Positions 1 through 8,749 of a stretch of DNA of 64,000 nucleotides are shown here, one piece after another. A program made the position numbers and the translations under genes. A model generated the notes under the pieces. It was not told the origin of the DNA, did no database searches, and saw only the letters and a list, made by a program, of their open reading frames with translations. Source of the stretch: JAJECS01 sp965262745 (GTDB lineage Bacteria > Chloroflexota > UBA11872); NCBI GenBank assembly GCA_965262745.1, contig OZ253558.1, forward strand, positions 2,976,001 through 3,040,000, written 5' to 3'. Each line of letters begins with the position of its first letter. Positions within the stretch are counted from its first letter, which is position 1.

Positions 1-693
1 GGCGAGAACCAACATGCTCACTCCGGTGAACATAAGGCGAGACCAGTGCGGAATCAGCCGCCGCATCCATAGCAGCGCCAGGCTCGCGACGACGATCGCG
101 CTCGCCAAGGCGAACAGGGCGCCGAGCGCGTGCGCGCGCAGCACCTCGACCGCCAGCGCCGTCGGCGTGACGCGCCGCCAGGTCTGCATCACCAAATCAA
201 CCGTGCCCGCGCCGGCATCGCCGCCAAGCGTGGCTTGACCGGCTGCGTAGGGATTGATCCGATTCGCCTGAAGGATGAGCGGGGTGAGCGACTCGGGTGG
301 ATTGATGACCTGGACTTGGAGCAACCGGCCGCTTGTATTCACCGTCCCCGGAGGCTCCAGCCGGATCACGCCGTCGCCGGCAACCTGGACGCCCGACTCG
401 ACGAGCAGCGGCGAGGCGGAATCGCCGACGTCACGCAGGCGTACGATCACGGCGGCCGGCCATGGACTGACCGCACGCACCTCGATGCTGCGCAGCGGCG
501 TAGCCGGGGCTGCGAACGTTTGCTCAAGGCTGCCCCCGGCGAACGCGGGGCCGTAGTCCAGGTTGAACGCATAGGTCGGGAAGGTCGGCCACTGGCGCTC
601 GGCGCTTGCCAGCGCCAGGGCTGCTGCAAGAACCGCGACTACACTCAAAGCCACCAGTCCACCGCGCACTAGCTGAAATCGCCGCGACATCAT
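1..693 (-). CDS. Partial membrane protein (N-terminal 231 residues)
   Basis: An open frame without a stop runs from ATG at 693 to the left edge, so only the N-terminal 231 codons are present. The product starts with a basic segment (MMSRRFQLVRGG) followed by a hydrophobic helix at about residues 12-32. A predicted extracytoplasmic beta-rich region follows, and a second strong membrane helix lies near residues 195-215. The gene is divergent from the membrane protein at 699, with only 5 bp between the proposed starts, so one of the two starts may be wrong. A GGTGGG stretch about 10 nt upstream is a weak ribosome binding site. The family is not recognised; the topology and neighbour suggest an envelope glycan or glycosyltransferase-type membrane protein (inference). 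Confidence 0.6.
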   Translation of the reverse strand, partial: MMSRRFQLVRGGLVALSVVAVLAAALALASAERQWPTFPTYAFNLDYGPAFAGGSLEQTFAAPATPLRSIEVRAVSPWPAAVIVRLRDVGDSASPLLVESGVQVAGDGVIRLEPPGTVNTSGRLLQVQVINPPESLTPLILQANRINPYAAGQATLGGDAGAGTVDLVMQTWRRVTPTALAVEVLRAHALGALFALASAIVVASLALLWMRRLIPHWSRLMFTGVSMLVLA

Positions 694-698
694 CGGCA

Positions 699-3452
699 GT
701 GACCCACCGCGCTGGTCATAGTCCGGCGCTGCCGCCGGTCGTCCAGCGACTCGGCACACGGGTCGCAAGCCCGTGGCCACTGGCGTTCGCCGCCGGCGCG
801 ATCATCGTCGCGTCCGTGTTCTGGGCCGTGATTTCCACGCCCGGCGACTTGCAGCAGCGTGATCTCTATCCGTCGCTGGATCTCGATCGGGTCGTCGAGC
901 ACAGCGTCTACCCCCTGTGGTCGCCGCGCGGGACGGTCAACATTGCCGGCACCGGCCGCCTGCCGATCACGCTCGTTCTCGTGGGCGTCGCCAAGGCGCT
1001 CGGCCTCGATGGCGCCACCTACGCGCGCCTGATCGTGCTGTGGATCGCGGGCGTCGGATACGTCAGCGCCTTCGCCGCCTTTGCCTTGTTTGCCCGCTGG
1101 CGGCCCTCGATTCCTCGCACCAGCGCAGCCATAGGCGCCATGGTCGCGGGGGTCGCCTTCGTGGTCAATCCCTGGGCCATCGCGCGGCTTGAGCACAGCT
1201 GGCTCTTGGCCCAATGGGCGATGGTGCCCCTCGTGCTGGCGCTCTTTCTCGAGGGCACGCGCACGACTCGACGGCGCTGGACCGTGGCCTCGGCGCTCGC
1301 ATTCGCACTCCTTGGCGCCGCACAGCCGCACTATCTGGTCTTCACCGCTCTCATGGTTGTTGCCTGGACCATTGGCACGATGGTGCAGTGCCCCGTCCAG
1401 CGCCGCCGGGCGTTGATCGATGGCCTCGTGTGGGCGGCGGCGTTAGTCCCGCTCTTGGCCTACCAGATCGCACCGTTCGTGGCCGTCAAGCTCTCCGGCG
1501 GCAGCCCGGACCCGGCTTACACCCTCACGGATCAAACGCGCACCGTGCTTTCGCGCTTCCAGGACCTCCCGACCACGCTGCAGGGAGCGGCCAACGCCAA
1601 CTGGCACGAGTTCCTGGTGCCGGCGGGGGCCGAGCGACTGCCCTGGGAGCTTGCCGGGTGGGCGGTGGCGGCGCTGCCGCTCGCGGCCGTCGCGCTGCGT
1701 CGCTGGGGTCCCCCGGCGCTATTCCTGGCCGTCGGGGGATACGCGGCCGCGCTGGTCGCGGCCGCTTCAGCCTGGACGCCCACGGCCGATATCTACCAGA
1801 CCGCTGTGAACTCCGTGCCTGGCCTGTGGGTCTTCCGCGAGCCGGACCGCGTCGTCGGCCTGCTGATCGTGGCGCAGGCATTTGGCGCCGGTTTTGTAAT
1901 CGCTGATCTCGTGGGCCGAGTTGCGGCAGGCTGGAGGCCACGGCGGGCGCTGGGGCCCGCGCTCCTGGCCGGTTACCTCGGCCTCGCGCTGGGCGTCCAC
2001 GCCATCCCCGCCATACCGCTGTTGTGGAGCGCCGATGGATCCGGATACGTCCCCCGCCCGCTGCCGGGGGACTATCGCAGCGTGCTGGACGCCGCCGACA
2101 CGGCAGCCGGGCCAGAGGGTCGGACGCTGGTGGTGTCCTCCGACGAACGGCACCCACCATGGGACGCGGCTCGCACCGTGCGCCTCATGGAAGCCGCAAG
2201 CCTGGCGAATCCATCCCTGACCGGCGACACCCGGTCGCCGGTGCCCCCGGCGCCCGTCGCGGGACGCTGGTTCGAGTTCATCTACGGCATCGAGCCGTCG
2301 GCGGCTCGGCAGGCCGCGCAGCGCGCCGGATTCAGCCATATGGTGGTGATACGCGACCATCCCGACGGCAACGAGCTCGCCGCGGCGCTGGCGGCGATGC
2401 CCGAGGCCGAAGTGCTGGAGAGCGGATCAAACGCCCTGGCGCTTGAGCTTGGCGCGGCTGCCCCGCTGCTCGAATCCACGAACGCCGTCTGGGTCGACGG
2501 GCTGGAGGCCGCCCCCGACGACGCGGCGGGCATCCTAGCCAACCACCGCGCGCGGCCCGCGTTGCCCGAGTCGGTCTCACCGCCACAGCCGACGGCGGAC
2601 GCCGTCTTCGCCATCGACGACGACGTTGCCCTGCTGCCGGTTACCGGCTGGTTCGGCTTCCATGGATCGCTGGCTGGATGGACCCGCAGCGGCGCCTACG
2701 CCGACGAGCGGCAAACGTGGCTCAAGCAACTCGCGCGCGAGGACCTCGAGGATTGGGCGTCGGACTACGGCCTGGGCTTGGCCTTCGCCAAGCCTGAGGG
2801 GGTGCGTGAGGCGCTGGTGATCGACACCCCCGGTCACCGCGACCGCGCGGTCTGGCTGCGTCTGTTCACCAGCCCTCGTTCCACCTGGATCGACGTTGCC
2901 GCGTCTCGGGGCAGCGTGCGCCTCACCACCTGGTCTGCGACGAGCGGCTGGCGCTGGATGCCTGTTGGTCCCGCGGCGGATGGAGGCGTCAGCGTGACCG
3001 CCGGACCGGGGCTGGAAGCAGTCAGCACCCTGGCCCTGGCGCCGACGGGGTGGCGCCCGGCGACCGTGCAAGACCCGACCCCGCTCGTCCAGCCGCGCAT
3101 CGACGTTACGGCGCGAGGGCCAACGCGGATCGAGGCCACGGCGCGCGACGCCGGCGGCTGGTCGTTCGTCGTCCTCCGCGAGGCCTACGATCCCGCCTGG
3201 CTCGCTTGGGTGGACGGGGAAGCGTTCGCGCCGCTGCTGGCGGACGGCATCTGGAACGGGTACCTGGTGCCCGTCACCGACGGCGCCGCGCTCACCTTCG
3301 AATACGCGCCACAGCGCTGGTATGACATTGGCATCGCCATTGCGGCCGTTACCGCCGGAGGATTGGCCACTTGCCTCATCATCACCAGTGCGAACTGCCC
3401 TTGGTGCCGGTCTTTGATCCATCTGGCCGGCAGACGTCGAAAGAGCCGGTGA
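699..3452 (+). CDS. Large multi-pass membrane protein, GT-C/YfhO-like
   Basis: The product is about 917 residues if translation starts at GTG 699; no in-frame ATG occurs before the first membrane helix. An upstream TTG at 606 is possible but would overlap the divergent gene. The N-terminal half (about residues 18-450) holds about ten hydrophobic helices. It has a DLYPS motif after the first helix, as in GT-C-type and YfhO-like membrane glycosyltransferases, and a FREPDR motif before a later helix. A long soluble domain follows (about 460-890), then a final helix near 885-905 and a basic tail (GRRRKSR). This layout fits a membrane enzyme using polyprenyl-linked sugars at the cell surface, but no catalytic residue can be assigned. 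The stop lies 34 bp before the CTAG target duplication of the IS5-type element. Confidence 0.7.
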   Translation: MTHRAGHSPALPPVVQRLGTRVASPWPLAFAAGAIIVASVFWAVISTPGDLQQRDLYPSLDLDRVVEHSVYPLWSPRGTVNIAGTGRLPITLVLVGVAKALGLDGATYARLIVLWIAGVGYVSAFAAFALFARWRPSIPRTSAAIGAMVAGVAFVVNPWAIARLEHSWLLAQWAMVPLVLALFLEGTRTTRRRWTVASALAFALLGAAQPHYLVFTALMVVAWTIGTMVQCPVQRRRALIDGLVWAAALVPLLAYQIAPFVAVKLSGGSPDPAYTLTDQTRTVLSRFQDLPTTLQGAANANWHEFLVPAGAERLPWELAGWAVAALPLAAVALRRWGPPALFLAVGGYAAALVAAASAWTPTADIYQTAVNSVPGLWVFREPDRVVGLLIVAQAFGAGFVIADLVGRVAAGWRPRRALGPALLAGYLGLALGVHAIPAIPLLWSADGSGYVPRPLPGDYRSVLDAADTAAGPEGRTLVVSSDERHPPWDAARTVRLMEAASLANPSLTGDTRSPVPPAPVAGRWFEFIYGIEPSAARQAAQRAGFSHMVVIRDHPDGNELAAALAAMPEAEVLESGSNALALELGAAAPLLESTNAVWVDGLEAAPDDAAGILANHRARPALPESVSPPQPTADAVFAIDDDVALLPVTGWFGFHGSLAGWTRSGAYADERQTWLKQLAREDLEDWASDYGLGLAFAKPEGVREALVIDTPGHRDRAVWLRLFTSPRSTWIDVAASRGSVRLTTWSATSGWRWMPVGPAADGGVSVTAGPGLEAVSTLALAPTGWRPATVQDPTPLVQPRIDVTARGPTRIEATARDAGGWSFVVLREAYDPAWLAWVDGEAFAPLLADGIWNGYLVPVTDGAALTFEYAPQRWYDIGIAIAAVTAGGLATCLIITSANCPWCRSLIHLAGRRRKSR

Positions 3453-3490
3453 TGCAACCGTGCCACTGGGCGGGAGACTTCCGAAGCTAG

Positions 3491-4665
3491 GGAAGCTCTG
3501 AACAACCGGCGCCTCTAATCGCCCGGGGGCTTGTGACGGGTGAGGATCAGTGCTTGGGGCGGTGATCGGGGCGGGTCCGCCCCGCAAGCGGCGGTTCAGG
3601 TCGGATTCGGCGCCATCGAGGGCGCAAGACTCCCGCCTACGCGGGCGCGGCGCGCGCCGCGAGCAACAGGTTCGCCAACCCAAACAGCAGATAGAGCCGG
3701 TTCCGGTTCTTCGCCAGGCCCCGATACCGCACGGTCGCGTAGCCAAAGTGGCGCTTCACGTACAAGAACGGATGCTCCACCTTCGCCCGGATCGAGGCCT
3801 TGCGCTGCTCCGCCTGGGCGGCGGCGCTGCCGGGCGCCAAGCGTCGTCGCTGCCCAGGCCGCAGCGCCACCTGCCAGTCCATGGCCCGGCCCCGGTGCTC
3901 CGGGCGCCGCGCCACGCCCTGATACCCCGCGTCGCCCCACACCCGCGTCTCGCCGCCGTGGAGCAACTGAGGCACCTGCGTCACATCCGCGACATTCGCC
4001 GCCGTCGTCGCGACGCTGTGCACCAGCCCCGTGGCCGCGTCCACCCCAATGTGCGCCTTCATCCCGAAGTACCACTGGTTCCCTTTCTTCACCTGATGCA
4101 TCTCCGGGTCCCGCTGCTGGGCGCGGTTCTGCGTCGACGCCGGAGCGTCGATGATGGTCGCGTCCACGATCGTGCCCTCCCGCAGCCGCACGCCCCGTGC
4201 CGCCAGATGCTGGGTGACCTCCGCCAGCAGCGCCGCGCCGAGGTCGTGCTGCTCCAGCAGGTGCCGAAAGTTGAGGATCGTCGTCTCATCGGGCCGCGGG
4301 TCCCGCGCCGCGAGGCCCACGAAGCGCTGCACCGCCACGCTGTCGTAGAGCGCGTCTTCCATCGCCGGGTCGCTGAGGTTGTAGAACAGCTGCACACAGT
4401 GGATCCGCAGCATCATGGCCAGGGGATAGGGCGGCCGCCCGCGCTCGCCGGCGGGATAGATCGGGCCGAGGCGCGCTTCCAGCCGATGCCACGGAATCAA
4501 GCCGTCCATGCGCCGCAGAAACTGCGCCCGTCGCGTCTGGCGCTTCTGCCCGTCGTACTCCACATCGGCGAATGATCGCTGTGGCTGCATCGCGTGTCCT
4601 CACCCGGCGCCGGTTGCCCACGAGCATAAGCGCTGCCGCCGCCGCCAGACTTGTTCAGACCATCC
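3491..4665 (-). mobile_element. Complete IS5-type insertion sequence with CTAG target duplication
   Basis: The element is 1,175 bp and contains one DDE transposase gene. Its ends are imperfect inverted repeats: GGAAGCTCTGAACAA (3491-3505) against GGATGGTCTGAACAA read inward from 4665 (13 of 15 identical). It is flanked on both sides by CTAG (3487-3490 and 4666-4669), the 4-bp target duplication typical of IS5-group elements. The intact ends, intact transposase and intact duplication suggest a fairly recent insertion. It sits between the end of the membrane protein at 3452 and the end of the SulP gene at 4700, and disrupts neither. Confidence 0.92.
3637..4590 (-). CDS. IS5 family transposase
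   Basis: The 317-residue DDE transposase is the only gene of the insertion sequence at 3491-4665. The N-terminal part matches the IS5 start pattern (QRSFADVEYDGQKRQTRR, then RGRPPYPLAMMLRIH). The catalytic acids are visible as IVDATIIDAP (first Asp), VWGDAGYQG (second Asp) and KVEHPF (Glu), with a basic Y-R-x-L-A-K-N-x-x-R motif near the C terminus. The length matches the family. The ATG at 4590 is the natural start; no frameshift or internal stop is seen, so the protein should be active. Confidence 0.95.
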   Translation of the reverse strand: MQPQRSFADVEYDGQKRQTRRAQFLRRMDGLIPWHRLEARLGPIYPAGERGRPPYPLAMMLRIHCVQLFYNLSDPAMEDALYDSVAVQRFVGLAARDPRPDETTILNFRHLLEQHDLGAALLAEVTQHLAARGVRLREGTIVDATIIDAPASTQNRAQQRDPEMHQVKKGNQWYFGMKAHIGVDAATGLVHSVATTAANVADVTQVPQLLHGGETRVWGDAGYQGVARRPEHRGRAMDWQVALRPGQRRRLAPGSAAAQAEQRKASIRAKVEHPFLYVKRHFGYATVRYRGLAKNRNRLYLLFGLANLLLAARAAPA

Positions 4666-4699
4666 CTAGAGGTCAGGTCGGCCGAGACTTGCCGCCGCC

Positions 4700-6328
4700 T
4701 TAGCTTTCCAGCAGACGTTTAGCCAGCGTCTGCGCGTCGTCCAGGGTGGCGACAAAGCGATCCGCGGGAATGCGCCGCAGCACGTTGAGCGCCTGCAAGG
4801 TCATGGCGGGCCGCTCCCCGAGCCCCAGCACGATGCACGGGGTTTCTTCGGCAATCGCGGTATCGATCATCTGCTCCACCACCAGGGCGGCGCTGTCGTC
4901 CATGTAGACCGTCTCGGAGAAGTCGAGGATCACGACCTCGTGATCCCGGATATCAACGCTGATCGTGTTGATGAGCTTGGTCGCCGAGATTACGGAGAAG
5001 CTTCCTCTCAGCGCCACCAGCCCAACGCGCGCGGCGAACGACTCTGCGGCCTCCGTGCCCTCCGCGCCCTCCGAACCGGGAAGGAGGCTCTGATCCAGCA
5101 GCGGCACGGAGACCACGCTGTCCATCTCCAGGCGCTCGAACTGCCGCGCGCTTGCCATTCCCGCGGCGATCAGTCCGATCCCAACGGCGGTCACCAAGTC
5201 GACGAACACCGCGAGGCCCAGCGTGATCAGCATCACCAGCAGGTGTTCCGGCTGCACCCGATGGATGCGAGTGAGAAACCGCCAATCGATGATGTCCCAG
5301 CCGACCTTGATGAGGATGCCGGCCAGGGCCGCGTGGGGGATTGCCTCGACGTATCGACCGAGTCCCAACACCAACGCCAGCAGGATAGCCGCGCGCAACG
5401 CACCCGAGACTGGCGTGCGTCCTCCGGCGCGCAGGTTCACCACCGTGCCCAGGGTGGCCCCGGCGCCGGGCAGCCCGCCGATGAAGCCCGCAGCCATGTT
5501 GCCGATGCCCTGGCCGATCAGCTCGCGGTTCGGGTTGTGGCGCGTGCGAGTCATCGAATCGGCGACCAGCGACGTCAGCAGGCTGTTGATGGAGCCAAGC
5601 AGCGCGATGATCAGTGCCGGCTGCACCGCGCTCGCCAACGCACCGACGGAGACGTCCGGCAGCTGCACGTTCGGCAGGCCGGTGGGCACCTCGCCGATAA
5701 CCGGGGTGTCGCTCAGCCACAGGACGCTCAAGAGCGTTCCGGCGAGTAGCGCCGCCAGCGTCGGCGGCAAGTACTTTCGCAGCCGCCCCGGCCAAACCAC
5801 GCCCACCGCAAGTGTGACTGCGGCGATGGTGAGGGCGCTGTAGTTGACGTCGTGGAACACATCCAGCCACGCGCGGACCGTGCCCACGGGTCCGCCGGCC
5901 GCGACGGGGGCGCCCACAAACGGCAGCGTCTGCACCACGATGATGATGACGCCGACGCCGGACATGATCCCGGAGATCACCGAGTACGGGGTGTAGGCCA
6001 CGAAGCGACCCACGCGCACGACGCCCAGCAGCATCTGGATGAGACCCGCCATGATGACGATGGTGAACGCTTGGGCGAGGTTGTCCGCATGGGTGGCGAC
6101 CACGACCGCCATCGCCATGGCCATGGGACCGGTGGGGCCGGATATCTGCGACCGCGTTCCCCCGAACACCGCTGCAAAGAAACCCACCGCAATCGCGCCG
6201 TAGAGGCCGGCAACCGGGCCGAGACCCGACGCGACGCCGAAGGCCAGCGCTACCGGCAGCCCCACCATCGCCGCGGTGACACCCCCAAAGAGGTCGCCAC
6301 GCAGGGTCTGCAGGTTGTAGCGCATCAT
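4700..6328 (-). CDS. SulP family anion transporter with STAS domain
   Basis: The inner-membrane permease has 542 residues if it starts at the ATG at 6328; an ATG at 6325 is equally possible, and GGCGGA upstream could serve as the ribosome binding site. The SulP transmembrane core covers about residues 5-400, with the early motif AGLYGAI. The C-terminal STAS domain (about 430-535) contains VILDFSETVYMDDSAALVV; the DDSA is at the position that is phosphorylatable in related anti-sigma antagonists. SulP proteins carry sulfate, bicarbonate or dicarboxylates, and the substrate cannot be told from sequence alone. It stands alone, convergent with the IS5-type element. Confidence 0.93.
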   Translation of the reverse strand: MMRYNLQTLRGDLFGGVTAAMVGLPVALAFGVASGLGPVAGLYGAIAVGFFAAVFGGTRSQISGPTGPMAMAMAVVVATHADNLAQAFTIVIMAGLIQMLLGVVRVGRFVAYTPYSVISGIMSGVGVIIIVVQTLPFVGAPVAAGGPVGTVRAWLDVFHDVNYSALTIAAVTLAVGVVWPGRLRKYLPPTLAALLAGTLLSVLWLSDTPVIGEVPTGLPNVQLPDVSVGALASAVQPALIIALLGSINSLLTSLVADSMTRTRHNPNRELIGQGIGNMAAGFIGGLPGAGATLGTVVNLRAGGRTPVSGALRAAILLALVLGLGRYVEAIPHAALAGILIKVGWDIIDWRFLTRIHRVQPEHLLVMLITLGLAVFVDLVTAVGIGLIAAGMASARQFERLEMDSVVSVPLLDQSLLPGSEGAEGTEAAESFAARVGLVALRGSFSVISATKLINTISVDIRDHEVVILDFSETVYMDDSAALVVEQMIDTAIAEETPCIVLGLGERPAMTLQALNVLRRIPADRFVATLDDAQTLAKRLLES

Positions 6329-6864
6329 GGAGTGTCCGCCGGGGCGGGTCGGCAACGGGACACTGACCCTAAGTCGGCAATCCCCCAGGACCCGATTCTC
6401 GAGCGGTGCGGCCGAAATGAATGTGTGCGCAAGGATGCGGCCACGATGGGAAACGCACCCCCAATCCCTCCCTAAGCACGGACCGCAACAACTCGACCAA
6501 ATCTATCGAGAGCCAAATGTAACACGAGATTTCTGCGTAGACAATCCTAACTGAAACTTCACGCTGGCGATGGACCTATATCGCGGAAGTTATCCGCGAT
6601 AATAATGAACAATGACCCGGATATTCATATCGCTAGATATCGAGACTAGATAGTTGCCCAATTTTCAAGACACTTGGTTCCAAATGGAATTCGAGCGGCA
6701 GAGGGATAATTACGCCGGAAACGCGGGCGTCGTAGGGCCTGAGGCCGCCCGCGACGCAGTCAGCTCCACTGGCCTCGTCGCTGCGGTGCTAAACCTAGAC
6801 GCCGTCGCCGCCATGCTCGGCGGCTGCCAGCCAGTCCCTGGGGTGCTTGGGTGCGGCTGCGGGG
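6329..6864. other. AT-richer intergenic region with a 9-bp inverted repeat
   Basis: No convincing gene is seen in these 536 bp. The stretch 6480-6720 is clearly more AT-rich than its surroundings. It contains a perfect inverted repeat with 9-bp arms, TATCGCGGA (6579-6587) and TCCGCGATA (6593-6601), separated by 5 bp. This could be a regulator-binding site or the upstream region of a lost gene. The SulP gene starts leftward from 6328 and the methyltransferase ends at 6865, so any promoter here would serve SulP. A short rightward open frame from 6654 has no recognisable features and was not called. Confidence 0.4.
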
Positions 6865-7686
6865 TTACGGCTTCGTGGCGATGGCTTCGCCGAAGCCCAG
6901 GGCGCCGACGGCCCCCGGGTCGCTCTTCCACTCGTCGATACCCTGGCGCCACGCGTCGAACTGCTCCTGGGTCGCCAGGCCGAACTTGGTGGCCGCGGCG
7001 ACGACGTTGGGGGAATAGAACCAGTCGAGGATGAAGGCATGGAGAAAGGCCACGTCCGCGGCGCCGCCGAAGTAGTCGAAGGAGCCGGTCGCGCGGATGT
7101 CCGTGAATCCGGCGTCCAGGAAAGCGCGCTTCAGCTGCGTGCCCATCTCGGGATGGCCGCCGTTGGCGGCGAGAAGCCTTCCGAACGTGTCCCAGGCGGG
7201 TTGGGTTTTTTCCCGGCCGGGCTCCAGGAATGAGGAGGAGAGGATGAACTCGCGGCTGGCGATAAGGCCGCCGGGTTTGAGGACGCGCTTCACCTCGGCG
7301 AGGACAGCTTCGGTGTCCGGGATGTGCATAAGGACGGCGTGGCAATGGGCCACATCGAACGAGTCGTCGTCGAAGGGCAGATCCGTGACGTCGCCGACGT
7401 TGAATGCGGCGTTGGCATGGCCGCCGGCGGTCGCGGCGGCCCGGGCCAGGTCGATCTGCGAGGCCTCCATGTCAACGCCGTGAAACTCCCCGGGCTCCAC
7501 CGCCGTGGCCAGGCCGACGGAGATGGTGCCGGGGCCGCAGCCAAAGTCGAGCACGCGCATGCCGGGCCTGAGGTGGGGCAGCAGGTATGCGGCGTGGGTG
7601 GCGGAACTGCGGCGATCGAGAAGCTGACGAAACTCCTCGCTGTAGCCCATGGTGTAGCTGGGGGTGGCCGGCGTCTCGTCAGACAT
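6865..7686 (-). CDS. Class I SAM-dependent methyltransferase
   Basis: The 273-residue soluble methyltransferase has the UbiE/Methyltransf_11 type of fold. Motif I is VLDFGCGPGT (about residues 45-54). The acidic SAM ribose-binding residue is in FHGVDME. Motif post-II is NVGDVTDLPFDDDSFDV, and the HAVLMHIPD and RVLKPGGL segments are typical of this class. The C-terminal 90 residues should shape the substrate pocket, but the substrate cannot be predicted. The gene is monocistronic, with the DUF2269-like gene and a gene stump upstream. Confidence 0.9.
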   Translation of the reverse strand: MSDETPATPSYTMGYSEEFRQLLDRRSSATHAAYLLPHLRPGMRVLDFGCGPGTISVGLATAVEPGEFHGVDMEASQIDLARAAATAGGHANAAFNVGDVTDLPFDDDSFDVAHCHAVLMHIPDTEAVLAEVKRVLKPGGLIASREFILSSSFLEPGREKTQPAWDTFGRLLAANGGHPEMGTQLKRAFLDAGFTDIRATGSFDYFGGAADVAFLHAFILDWFYSPNVVAAATKFGLATQEQFDAWRQGIDEWKSDPGAVGALGFGEAIATKP

Positions 7687-7811
7687 GGTCGCGCCCTCCT
7701 GTCCGAGGCGGTGGTTGCTCAGCGGTAATGCGACGTGGTGGAGCTAAGCGTACTGGACGGCGGGCGCTGCGGCGCGGTCTCCTCGCGGGTTCTTCGACAA
7801 ATGGCGGTTAG

Positions 7812-8003
7812 CTACGTCCGCTTCATGAATGAGGCCGGCGCGGGCAGGATTCGCTCGGGGGCCCCTTCGTCGACGGAGTGCATCGCATGGCCCGACGGCG
7901 TGGTGAAAAACTTGCTTTCGCACGGAAACAGCTCGTCCGATACCCAGTCCGGGCGAGACGCCGGCATACCGTGGGTCAGGGAAGACGCCCCAAGTCCGGG
8001 CAA
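7812..8003 (-). pseudogene. N-terminal stump of an alpha/beta hydrolase (haloalkane-dehalogenase-like)
   Basis: This 63-codon frame contains RPDWVSDELFPCESKFF followed by a T-P-S-G-H-x-M-H-x-V-D-E-G stretch. This is the characteristic N terminus of haloalkane dehalogenase-type alpha/beta hydrolases, in which an HG-P oxyanion motif and the nucleophile elbow should come next. Here the similarity ends just after V-D-E-G and the frame stops about 16 codons later, so no catalytic residue remains. An inner ATG near 7966 is the likely original start. It is interpreted as a truncated remnant, not a working small protein. Confidence 0.5.
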
Positions 8004-8007
8004 CGCC

Positions 8008-8568
8008 CTAGCCGAAGCCCGGCTTGTGCGCCATCAGGTAGAGCGAGCACAGGGGAAGCGCAATCGCCAGTCCTCCCCAGAAATACCACCGATGGATCGC
8101 GGAGAAGAACTGCGATGGCGGCGCGTCCGGATAGTCCGACGGGTCTGAGAACACCGCCATGCGATGTTGGACCGGGATCAGGATGCCCAGCCATATGACC
8201 CCGGAAGCGATGAACAACGCCAGAGCGATGGTGATCCAGGAAACTTGGTGAAACGCGTCCCACCCGCCCCACCGGGCAACCACCATCACCAACCCATTCA
8301 TCACGAGCAACAGCACGCCGGGCAGGGTGAACAGGAAGTCGGCGCGGATCACCGCCTTGGCCGAGAAGTGGATGACCGGGATGCTCCGCGTCCGCTCTGC
8401 CAGCAGCATCCATACGCCCGTGACGATGATGTTGCCGAGAAAGACCACCGCGCCGGCGATGTGCAGAAACACGTGCCATTGGTACGGGAACAGCGGCAGG
8501 GATGCCACCACAGCCGCACCGGTCAGCACGCCATAGCCGAACCATTCATTCCGGTGCAAATAGCGCAC
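8008..8568 (-). CDS. DUF2269-like four-helix integral membrane protein
   Basis: The protein has 186 residues and starts at GTG 8568 behind GAAGGA, a good ribosome binding site. It has about four membrane helices (near residues 10-28, 30-55, 78-100, 115-135, with a possible fifth at 158-180). The segment WHVFLHIAGAVVFLGN with conserved His and Gly resembles DUF2269 predicted membrane proteins, whose biochemical role is unknown. The conserved His residues in helices would allow heme binding, but that is speculation. It is divergent from the dioxygenase at 8750. Confidence 0.7.
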   Translation of the reverse strand: MRYLHRNEWFGYGVLTGAAVVASLPLFPYQWHVFLHIAGAVVFLGNIIVTGVWMLLAERTRSIPVIHFSAKAVIRADFLFTLPGVLLLVMNGLVMVVARWGGWDAFHQVSWITIALALFIASGVIWLGILIPVQHRMAVFSDPSDYPDAPPSQFFSAIHRWYFWGGLAIALPLCSLYLMAHKPGFG

Positions 8569-8749
8569 GGTCGGTCCTTCGGTCGGGATCCCAGCGGCGC
8601 ATGAGGATAGCGATCCACGACCCGGGAGGCTAACGGGGCAGCCGGGGCTTCCAGCGACGAACCAGGTGTAGCCGCGGTTGGCGTGGCGTGCTATCGCGTG
8701 GCACGCTCATTGACCACGGGCTTTTAGCAAGAGCCGATTGGACAGCGCC

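Noticed and set aside
3550..4575. Long plus-strand open frame across the insertion sequence
   Set aside because: It is the reverse complement of the transposase, rich in Arg/Pro, without family motifs; an effect of high GC.
6654..7034. 126-codon plus-strand frame before and within the methyltransferase
   Set aside because: Its second half is antisense to the methyltransferase and its first half has no ribosome site or recognisable similarity.
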